A stretch of DNA of 51,076 bases from Ruminiclostridium sp. (lineage in GTDB: Bacteria; Bacillota; Clostridia; Oscillospirales; Ruminococcaceae), in NCBI GenBank assembly GCA_017472865.1, contig JAFUNV010000093.1, positions 1 through 51,076 on the forward strand, given 5' to 3'. The notes beneath the pieces were generated by a model. The model was not told where the DNA came from. It worked only from the letters and a program-made list of their open reading frames with translations, and did no database searches. Below, one piece after another: positions 44,181 through 51,076 of this stretch (position 1 is its first letter; every line of letters begins with the position of its first letter). The position numbers and the translations under genes are program-made.

Positions 44181-45119
44181 TTGGCTAATAACGAGCGTTC
44201 ATTGTATATTGAAGACAATAAATTCAGATATACAATAAAACAGATGAAAAGAAACGCCGGCGTTTACGGTCTTATAGCTCCGTATTTCGTACTGTTTCTG
44301 ATTTTCACAATCATTCCCGTAATAATGTCCCTTCCTATGGGCTTTACGAACTTCAACATGGCAGAGTTCCCGAGATGGGTCGGACTGAGCAACTTCTATG
44401 CTCTGTTCCTTGAAGACGAAGTTTTCCTTACAGCTATTGAAAACACTCTCGTTTTCGCAGTTGTAACCGGTCCTTTAAGCTACTTCCTCTGCTTTATACT
44501 TGCATGGCTCATCAACGAGCTTCCCGGCGCATTAAAGACAATCTTCACATTCGTTTTCTATGCTCCTACTCTCGCAGGTAACATTTATACAACATGGCAG
44601 TTAATCTTCTCGGGTGATACATACGGTATTGCAAACGCTTATCTTATCGACCTTGGTATTACAAACGGCGCTATTCAGTGGCTCACAGACGCTAACTACA
44701 TTATGGGCGTACTTATCGTGGTTCAGCTCTGGATGGCTCTCGGTGCAGGCTTCCTTGCTATCCGTGCAGGTCTTCAGGGTATTCCCCGTGACCGTTATGA
44801 AGCGGGTGCTATCGAAGGTATCAAAAACAGAGCACAGGAACTTATCTATGTTACAATCCCCGCAATGGGTCCGCAGCTTTTATTCGCTGCCGTAATGCAG
44901 ATTACAAGCTCTTTCACCGCAGGTGATATCGGACGTTTCCTTACTGCTTTCCCGACAACCGACTATGCAGGTCATACAATTATGACTCACGCATTTGACT
45001 ACGGCTCCATCAGATACGAAATGGGTTACGCTTCGGCAATATGCTTCGTACTGTTCGCAGTAATGCTTGTAGCAAACTGGGGCATCAAGAAGATTCTCGG
45101 AAAGTATCTCGATACTTAA
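44181..45119 (+). CDS. Sugar ABC transporter permease, MalF/LplB type
   Basis: A 312-residue inner-membrane permease with six hydrophobic helices. The EAA loop YEAGAIEGIKNRAQELIYVTIPAMGPQL near residues 208-231 docks a MalK/MsmX-like ATPase. It starts at TTG 44181 with AGGAGG 9 nt upstream. It lies 36 nt after the binding protein gene and 40 nt before the second permease, forming a standard MalFG pair. The EAA motif suits the MsmX-like ATPase at the window start better than the LolD-like ATPases of this operon. Confidence 0.93.
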   Translation: MANNERSLYIEDNKFRYTIKQMKRNAGVYGLIAPYFVLFLIFTIIPVIMSLPMGFTNFNMAEFPRWVGLSNFYALFLEDEVFLTAIENTLVFAVVTGPLSYFLCFILAWLINELPGALKTIFTFVFYAPTLAGNIYTTWQLIFSGDTYGIANAYLIDLGITNGAIQWLTDANYIMGVLIVVQLWMALGAGFLAIRAGLQGIPRDRYEAGAIEGIKNRAQELIYVTIPAMGPQLLFAAVMQITSSFTAGDIGRFLTAFPTTDYAGHTIMTHAFDYGSIRYEMGYASAICFVLFAVMLVANWGIKKILGKYLDT

Positions 45120-45158
45120 CTTTAATTTGAAAATTCTATTTCTGAAAGGACGGTAGTC

Positions 45159-46019
45159 ATGAGGATTAAAAAATCCAGAAAAAAATATGGCGGCAGCCTC
45201 GGCGGCGACATTGCCATATTTGTACTCTTAACATTACTCGGACTGTTCATGCTCTTCCCGATTTATCTTTCTGTTGTTCAGTCCATTAAACCCCCGGAAG
45301 AACTCTTCCTCTTCCCGCCGAAGCTCTACGCTATGTCTCCTACAACGCAGAACTTCGTTGACCTTATCAATACAGCGTCAAATATGTGGGTACCTTTCTC
45401 CCGTTACATCTTCAACTCTGTTTTCGTAGCAATAGTTGTAACGGCAACTCAGTTAATCTTTGCTTCTTCAGCAGCTTATGCGCTTGCAAAGGTTAATTTC
45501 CCCGGTAAGAAGGCTCTTAACAAGATTATCGAAATCGCCCTCCTCTTTACAAGCTCCGTACTCTTTATCATGCAGTACATGGTAATGGCTACAATGGGCA
45601 TGATTGATACATACCTTGCTATCACACTTCCTTATATTGCAACTCCTATGGGTCTGTTCCTCATGCGTCAGTTTATGGGTCAGATTCCCGACGCTATGAT
45701 TGAAGCGGCTCACCTTGACGGTGCAGGTCACACAAGAATCTGCTGGCAGATAGTAATGCCCAACGTTAAGCCCGCATGGCTTACACTTATGATTTTCGCA
45801 TTCAACGGTGCTTGGCAGATCACAGGTTATTCATTCATCTATAATGAAGCATTAAAGCCTATTCCTACAGTTTTACAGCAGATTACAGCCTCGGGTATTG
45901 CCCGTGCCGGTGTTGCAGCCGCTGCGGTTGTAATTCTTATGATACCGCCTATGGTTCTCTTCGTGCTCTGTCAGAGTTCAGTCGTAGAAACAATGGCATC
46001 CAGTGGTCTTAAGGACTAA
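45159..46019 (+). CDS. Carbohydrate ABC transporter permease, MalG type
   Basis: A 286-residue permease with six membrane helices. The EAA loop is IEAAHLDGAGHTRICWQIVMPNVKP near residues 186-210, and the early LFMLFPIYLSVVQSIKPPEELF segment is typical of MalG. GAAAGGACGG lies before the ATG. Together with the gene before it, it forms the translocation pore for the cargo of the 994-residue binding protein. Confidence 0.95.
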   Translation: MRIKKSRKKYGGSLGGDIAIFVLLTLLGLFMLFPIYLSVVQSIKPPEELFLFPPKLYAMSPTTQNFVDLINTASNMWVPFSRYIFNSVFVAIVVTATQLIFASSAAYALAKVNFPGKKALNKIIEIALLFTSSVLFIMQYMVMATMGMIDTYLAITLPYIATPMGLFLMRQFMGQIPDAMIEAAHLDGAGHTRICWQIVMPNVKPAWLTLMIFAFNGAWQITGYSFIYNEALKPIPTVLQQITASGIARAGVAAAAVVILMIPPMVLFVLCQSSVVETMASSGLKD

Positions 46020-46046
46020 TTGATATTAAGAAAGGAATGAATTTTA

Positions 46047-47576
46047 ATGCGGTTTATGAAAAAGCTTACAGCTTTTATCTGCACTGCGGCTGTTGCGGCT
46101 ACAACTCTTGTTGTAAATGCTTCCGCTGACGAACCGTATGTCGGATATAACTACGACTGGTGGGGCGACCCTATCCCCTCACAGAACGGTTTCGTAGTTG
46201 AAGACGTAGTTTCGGGTGTGGATATGGATATTACATCATTGGCAGAGCCCAATGACCTGTTCGTTCATGATGAAACAGGAAAGTTCTACATTGTAGATTC
46301 AAAGAATAACAGAATCATTGAAACTGATTCAGAGTTTACTCCCGAAAATACGAGAGTAATTACCGAGCTTACATACAGCGAAGCTTTCCCCGAATCGGAA
46401 AGTACAATCAAGAAGACAACCTTCAGCTACCCCAAGGGTATTTATGTAAGAACAGATAAGGACGATCACACACTTATCTATGTTGCTGACTCAACAAACG
46501 AGCGTGTAGTTGCCTTCAACACCGACCTTGAAATTGAGATGGAATATGTAAGACCTTCCAGCGACGTTTACGATGCTCAGGTTACATTCAACCCCGATAA
46601 GGTTGTAGTAGACAGCGCATTCAACGTATACGTTGTTATTCCTTCTATCACACAGGGTACTGTACAGTTCTCCGCTGACGGAACCTTCAACGGTTACTAC
46701 GGTGCAAACCGAGTAAACGCTACCGCTGAGGTTATTGCACAGCAGTTCTGGAAGCTCATCTACACACGTGAACAGATTATCGCTATGAGACGTAACGTTT
46801 CTATCGAAATCTCCAACGTTGATATCGACAAGGAAGGCTTTATCTACACAGTTACAGAAAGCCGTACCTCCGATACCGACGTACTCAAGAAGCTCAACCC
46901 CGCAGGTACAAACATTTTCACTAACTTAGGTTATGATGAATATACCTACGGTGACGCTGCTACCCGTTACTACAAGGGTAAGAACTATGCAAACGCAATC
47001 TGCGACGTAGAAGTTGACCAGGACGGTAATATCTACCTCCTTGACTTCGCAACAGGTCGTGTTTTCCAGTACACAAACGAATGTGACCTCCTCTTTATCT
47101 TCGGCGGTCTCGGCACACAGAAGGGTACATTCACTTCCGTATCGGCGGTTGAATCCTTCAATAGCAAGGTTTATGTACTTGACTCCCGTAAAAACAACAT
47201 TACAGTATTCGGTCAGACAGAATTCGGTGGAATAGTACAGAACGCTATTTACCTCTTCAACGAGGGTCTTTACGATGAAGCAAAGGGTCCCTGGGAAGAA
47301 GTTCTCCGCCGTGACTCCAACTACTGGCTGGCTTACATCGGTCTCGGTAACGCTTACCTGAACCAGGGCGACTACGAAACAGCACTTGACTATTTCTACC
47401 GCAACTCAAGAGCAGGTTATAACAGAGCGTTCAAGAGCTTCCGTATTGAATTTATCAGAGCAAACTTCACTTGGATGATGATTGCAATTATCGGAATTAT
47501 TGTTCTTCTTATAGTTTTAAGCTATGTCAAGAAGTACAAGGCTAAAAAGGCAAAGAAGACAGGAGGTACGAATTAA
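46047..47576 (+). CDS. Membrane-anchored extracellular NHL-repeat/TPR protein
   Basis: A 509-residue protein. A cleavable signal (about 1-28, ending NASA-DEP) precedes an NHL-type beta-propeller (about 50-385) with repeats such as PNDLFV-DSKNNRII, PKGIYV-ADSTNERV and ICDVEVDQDGNIYLLDFATGRV. One or two TPRs follow (about 390-450; YLFNEGLYDEAKGPWEEVLRRDSNYWLAYIGLGNAYLNQGDY). A C-terminal helix (about 470-492) and lysine-rich tail anchor it facing out. The propeller may bind sugar polymers or another protein of the system. It sits between the MalG and YIP1 genes with overlapping or near-zero spacing. Confidence 0.82.
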   Translation: MRFMKKLTAFICTAAVAATTLVVNASADEPYVGYNYDWWGDPIPSQNGFVVEDVVSGVDMDITSLAEPNDLFVHDETGKFYIVDSKNNRIIETDSEFTPENTRVITELTYSEAFPESESTIKKTTFSYPKGIYVRTDKDDHTLIYVADSTNERVVAFNTDLEIEMEYVRPSSDVYDAQVTFNPDKVVVDSAFNVYVVIPSITQGTVQFSADGTFNGYYGANRVNATAEVIAQQFWKLIYTREQIIAMRRNVSIEISNVDIDKEGFIYTVTESRTSDTDVLKKLNPAGTNIFTNLGYDEYTYGDAATRYYKGKNYANAICDVEVDQDGNIYLLDFATGRVFQYTNECDLLFIFGGLGTQKGTFTSVSAVESFNSKVYVLDSRKNNITVFGQTEFGGIVQNAIYLFNEGLYDEAKGPWEEVLRRDSNYWLAYIGLGNAYLNQGDYETALDYFYRNSRAGYNRAFKSFRIEFIRANFTWMMIAIIGIIVLLIVLSYVKKYKAKKAKKTGGTN

Positions 47577-48214
47577 TGAGATTTGATTTGGATATGCCTG
47601 CATGGAAATGGCCTTTTTATGTAGCTAAGCATCCCTTTGAAGGCTTCGACGATTTAAGATGGAAGAAAGCCTACAACATGAAGGTGGCATGGGTAATAGT
47701 TATCCTGTTCTTCCTTATCAGTGTTGCAGATGCACAGCTTACAGGCTTCCTCTTTAACGAAACCTATGTAAAGGTATTCAACGTAGTACCTTATTTCTCC
47801 TCAACAGTTATCCTCTTCCTCACATGGGTCGTAGGTAACTGGTCACTGTGTACATTATTTGACGGCGAAGGCACAATGAAGAATATCTTCGTAGTTTCCG
47901 CTTACGCTCTCGTACCTTATCTGATTACTCAGGTAATCTGCATTGCGGCAAGTAACGTACTTTTAAGAACTGAATCAGGCTTCATGTTCTTCTTCCAGTA
48001 TCTCGGTCTTGCATGGTCGGTGGTACTTATGATTTCAGCAATGAAGACAGTTCATCAGTATTCTGTTCCCAAGACTCTTGCTGCTATGGTATTCACAGTA
48101 GTTGCTATGGCAATTATCCTCTTCCTTGCAGTATTATTACTTACCTTATTCCAGCAGGTATTCGTATTCGGCTACTCAATCTATACTGAGCTTATGTACA
48201 GATTCAGTCTATAG
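47576..48214 (+). CDS. YIP1 family membrane protein
   Basis: A 212-residue integral membrane protein with about five helices. A soluble N-terminus (DLDMPAWKWPFYVAKHPFEGFDDLRW) precedes them, with FDGEGTMKNIFVVSAYALVPYLI in the middle, typical of bacterial YIP1-domain proteins. The biochemical role is unknown. The ATG overlaps the TAA of the NHL/TPR gene by one base after AGGAGG, so the two proteins are coupled and may form a complex. YIP1 proteins do not transport by themselves as far as known. Confidence 0.82.
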   Translation: MRFDLDMPAWKWPFYVAKHPFEGFDDLRWKKAYNMKVAWVIVILFFLISVADAQLTGFLFNETYVKVFNVVPYFSSTVILFLTWVVGNWSLCTLFDGEGTMKNIFVVSAYALVPYLITQVICIAASNVLLRTESGFMFFFQYLGLAWSVVLMISAMKTVHQYSVPKTLAAMVFTVVAMAIILFLAVLLLTLFQQVFVFGYSIYTELMYRFSL

Positions 48215-48267
48215 CGCAGAAACGATAACAAGAAACAACCTTAAACTTTAAAAATGGTGGTGTAAAA

Positions 48268-50601
48268 ATGTTAAAATTAAGGAAAAAAGTGTTATCTGCT
48301 GCACTTGCAGCTGCAATTGCCGTTTCTGCCGCACAGATTCCTGTCTGGTCTGAGGAAGAAGCAGCACCCGTCGCTGACGGCGCTGCTGAAACAACCGAAG
48401 CAACAGGAGAAGGACAGACAACTGTTTTTGTAACTGAAGAAGAGGCATTATCAAAGATGACTCTCAAAGCAGAAAACAGTAACCTTGCTCTTTATCTTAA
48501 CGAAGAAGATGTAACCTTTGCCGTTAAGAACAAGAAGAACGGTTATATATGGTGGTCGGGTGCAATAAACAACGACCCCGAAGGTAACTCAACCTATATC
48601 GGTAAGAGAACAACTCTTCTTTCTATCGAAGTTATCAACACCGATACAAAGTCTCCTGAAAATGCAAGAGCTCATGGCTCCAACGTAAAGAAGCAGGTTA
48701 AGGATATCGACAACGGTTTCAGAGTTACATTCAACTTCAACAAATATGATATGGTTATTCCGCTTGAAATTACTCTTGCTGATGACCATCTCAACGCAAC
48801 AGTACCCGCAAGTGAGATTAAGGAAAACCGCCCTGTAACAACTCCTGAGGGTGATGTAGGCTATGAGCTTTTAAGTGTAAATATTCTTGAAAACTTTGGT
48901 GCTACCGATTACTCTCACGATGGTATGATGATTGTTCCTGATGGTTCGGGTGCAGTTATCAACTACAACAACGGTGCTCCTACCGGTGACGTAAACACCT
49001 ATACAGGCGTAGTTTACGGCAGAGACCTTGCAGTAAGCCTTCTCGAAGCAGAAGATATCACCGAACAGGTTACAATGCCTGTTGCAGGACGTATCACAGA
49101 CGGCAGCGACGAAGATAACGGTCTTGTAATAATTGCTTCCGATGGTGATGAATATTCTACAATCCGTGCAGCTGTTACAGGTCAGGATACAGTAACGAAC
49201 CTCAATACATGCTGGTTCAGATTTGCTCTCCGTACTCAGGATAAGTACTTCATGGGAAGTGATAACACACCTCTTTCCGTATATGAATCCAAGGGTATCA
49301 AGACAGGTGACGTTACAGTTTCCTACTACCCCATCAACGATGCAGAATTATCCTATGTTGATGTGGCAGAAAGATACAGAGAATATCTTATCGGCGAAAT
49401 CGGTGTTGAAAAGAAGACAGAGGCAAACAATACTCCCTTCTATTTAACTCTCTACGGCGGTACCGTAAAGGAACAGTCCGTAATCGGTATTCCCGTTGAG
49501 CTTCAGACAACAGCTACAACTTATTCCGAAGCTCTTAAGATTCTCAATATGCTCGAAGAAAAGGGCATAAGCAATATAAAGATTGTTTACGAGGATTTCA
49601 ACAAGTCGGGTATCATCGGTGAAATTGCTTCCACCTTTGAATATTCCTCCAAGCTCGGCGGCAAGGACGACTATAAGGTTCTTTATGACCATGTAAAGTC
49701 CATGGGATATGAACTTTTCCCCAGCTGTGATATCATGGAATTCACAAACTCCGGTAACGGCTATTCCTTCACACTGAATGCTTCCAAGCAGATTACAAAC
49801 TCTTACGCAACACAGACTCCCTTTGAGCTTGCGTTCGGTTTACCTCATCTCACAAAGGACAGCTGGACAATTCTTTCTCCTAAGTATTATGAAGAAATTT
49901 TTGAAAAGCTTAAAGAATCCTTCAAGGCAGAGGGTGCAACAGGTATCTCCCTGAATCAGGCGTCTCACACTCTTTACAGTGACTTCAGCCGTAAGAATAA
50001 GAACGGCAGACCTTATTTCACAAGAACGGACGCTATGGAAATCATTCAGGCAGGTTATCAGGGTCTTGCAGACAGCGGTCTTACAATTATGTCCGAAAAC
50101 GCTAACCAGTACTTACTGAAGTACTCCGATTACATCAAGGACGTTCCGCTTTACTCCTCCAACTATGACATTTTTGACTATGATATTCCTTTCGCACAGA
50201 TGGTTCTTCACGGACTTGTGCCTTACACAACAAAGGCTATCAACAAGAGTGCAAATGCTCAGGAGTTAAGACTTCTCTCTCTCGTAACAGGTACACCTGT
50301 TCACTATGAGATGATGTACAAGAATCCCAACAAGTTCGCAGACAGCGAATATGACGGATTATACTATTCCAACTATGAGGGCTGGATTGATTACGCAGCA
50401 GGCGAATACAAGCTCTTCAATGACACTATCGCTAAGGTTTCCGATTCTTATATAACAGACTACGAACGTATAAGCGGTAGTGAGTACCGTTCCGAATTTG
50501 AAAACGGTACAACAATTTATGTAAATATCGACACTCAGGAAATTGAAGTTGACGGAGTTTCCTACAAGCTGTCGGATTACGGATTGGGGGTAAATGAATA
50601 A
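48268..50601 (+). CDS. DUF5696 domain-containing exported protein (glycosidase-like)
   Basis: A 777-residue exported protein. A signal (about 1-28, ending WSEEE) leads to an N-terminal beta domain (about 60-340, with YIWWSG and GMMIVPDGSGAVINYNNG). A probable TIM-barrel follows from about 390 to 700: FYLTLYGG, ISNIKIVYEDFNKSG, MGYELFPSCDIMEF, GATGISLNQASHTLYSDFS and PLYSSNYDIFDYDIPFAQMVLHGLVPY. This fits my memory of DUF5696 proteins, often beside sugar ABC genes in Firmicutes. Carboxylates at the barrel strand ends suggest glycoside hydrolase ancestry. Activity is unproven. Confidence 0.75.
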   Translation: MLKLRKKVLSAALAAAIAVSAAQIPVWSEEEAAPVADGAAETTEATGEGQTTVFVTEEEALSKMTLKAENSNLALYLNEEDVTFAVKNKKNGYIWWSGAINNDPEGNSTYIGKRTTLLSIEVINTDTKSPENARAHGSNVKKQVKDIDNGFRVTFNFNKYDMVIPLEITLADDHLNATVPASEIKENRPVTTPEGDVGYELLSVNILENFGATDYSHDGMMIVPDGSGAVINYNNGAPTGDVNTYTGVVYGRDLAVSLLEAEDITEQVTMPVAGRITDGSDEDNGLVIIASDGDEYSTIRAAVTGQDTVTNLNTCWFRFALRTQDKYFMGSDNTPLSVYESKGIKTGDVTVSYYPINDAELSYVDVAERYREYLIGEIGVEKKTEANNTPFYLTLYGGTVKEQSVIGIPVELQTTATTYSEALKILNMLEEKGISNIKIVYEDFNKSGIIGEIASTFEYSSKLGGKDDYKVLYDHVKSMGYELFPSCDIMEFTNSGNGYSFTLNASKQITNSYATQTPFELAFGLPHLTKDSWTILSPKYYEEIFEKLKESFKAEGATGISLNQASHTLYSDFSRKNKNGRPYFTRTDAMEIIQAGYQGLADSGLTIMSENANQYLLKYSDYIKDVPLYSSNYDIFDYDIPFAQMVLHGLVPYTTKAINKSANAQELRLLSLVTGTPVHYEMMYKNPNKFADSEYDGLYYSNYEGWIDYAAGEYKLFNDTIAKVSDSYITDYERISGSEYRSEFENGTTIYVNIDTQEIEVDGVSYKLSDYGLGVNE

Positions 50602-51076
50602 TGAACGATTTTGAAAAAGACAAAAGCGAAGAAATCGCTGAAGTTGCATCTGAATCGGAAGTAACAGCAGAAGAAGCTGCTCCTGAAGCGGCAGAAGCTG
50701 TTGAAGCTGCCCCTGAAACAGAAGAAGCACCCAAAAGACAGTATGCAGGTCACATGACCGCCTCCGCCGCAGCTTTAAAAGCTGCGGGTGAGGTTGACAT
50801 AAGACGCAGAAAGCCCCGCGAGGAAAAGAAAATCAAGGAAAGCAAGATTTCCTATGAGCGTAAAAAGGGTCTTTACGGTTACGGCTTTATTGCACTCTGG
50901 TTTGTCGGCGTAATCTACATGTTCATAATTCCTCTGGTACAGTCACTCTGGTACTCCTTCAGCTACACTGAGCTGGTAAGCCAGCCCGCAGTTATGGAGG
51001 AATACGGAATGGACGGTCCCGGTATCTATACCGAGTGGAATAATTTCGGCAACTACAAGAAGGCATTTACAGAAAA
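50601..51076 (+). CDS. Carbohydrate ABC transporter permease, MalF type (C-terminus cut off)
   Basis: About 158 residues are visible before the window ends. Residues 1-85 are a long acidic Ala/Glu tail with a basic segment (DIRRRKPREEKKIK) that MalF permeases normally lack. The first membrane helix (about 93-115, YGYGFIALWFVGVIYMFIIPLVQSLW) and YSFSYTEL follow, as in sugar permeases. The ATG overlaps the DUF5696 stop by one base. It is a third permease in the same operon, so a second pore or a swappable subunit may follow downstream. Confidence 0.88.
   Translation, partial: MNDFEKDKSEEIAEVASESEVTAEEAAPEAAEAVEAAPETEEAPKRQYAGHMTASAAALKAAGEVDIRRRKPREEKKIKESKISYERKKGLYGYGFIALWFVGVIYMFIIPLVQSLWYSFSYTELVSQPAVMEEYGMDGPGIYTEWNNFGNYKKAFTE

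Overview
The window looks like chromosomal DNA from a spore-forming member of the Clostridia, probably a Ruminococcus-like Oscillospirales lineage. The evidence is moderate-to-low GC, AGGAGG-type ribosome binding sites, a complete spoIIAA-spoIIAB-sigF operon beside a SpoIIQ-like peptidase and a DacF-like carboxypeptidase, and the dnaA-dnaN-S4-recF-remB and gyrB-gyrA clusters that mark an origin region. The species cannot be named from sequence alone. I see no rRNA, tRNA, transposase, prophage, CRISPR array or known defence island.

Layout. 1-9.7 kb, mostly minus strand: a truncated multitask sugar-ABC ATPase, a DUF4830 protein (plus strand), a small membrane protein, an operon with two M42 peptidases, a GNAT enzyme, a methionine gamma-lyase family protein and a pyrophosphatase-like/Nudix fusion, then an AIM24 protein and a phosphohexomutase. 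10-15.5 kb: SpoIIQ-like gene, spoIIA operon, tsaD, a short XRE regulator, dacF and a CmpB-like membrane protein. 15.6-26.4 kb: a zinc-ribbon membrane protein (minus), then gyrB, two membrane proteins, gyrA, a small unknown gene, mnmG, rsmG and a Wzz-type protein (all plus). 26.4-30.8 kb: a minus operon rsmI, unknown, radical SAM, GNAT, hydrolase. 30.8-31.65 kb: a gene-free AT-rich stretch with duplicated DnaA-box-like arrays. 31.9-37.4 kb: remB, recF, S4, dnaN, dnaA and yicC, all minus. 37.5-39.1 kb: a class II aldolase and a patatin. 39.4 kb to the window end: one long plus-strand operon coding for a composite ABC transport and cell-surface system.

Chromosome maintenance signals. Two perfect 16-bp parS palindromes and three 13/16 matches lie within 5 kb around mnmG-rsmG, although parA/parB are not in the window. 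TTTTC(C/A)AC-type boxes cluster both in the dnaA-dnaN gap and in the 30.9-31.6 kb gap. The gyrBA-mnmG-rsmG block runs opposite to dnaA-recF-remB; one inversion between about 16.7 and 31.9 kb would restore the usual remB-gyrB-gyrA order.

The most unusual material is (i) the 39.4-51 kb operon. It combines two LolD-like ATPases (one with a C-terminal AbrB-like domain), a 994-residue binding protein with two N-terminal carbohydrate-binding-like modules and no lipobox, MalF/MalG-like permeases, an anchored NHL/TPR protein, a YIP1 protein and a DUF5696 protein. And (ii) three genes, including essential-type mnmG, whose reading frames offer no ATG, GTG or TTG at the right place and which appear to start at ATT or CTG after good Shine-Dalgarno sites.
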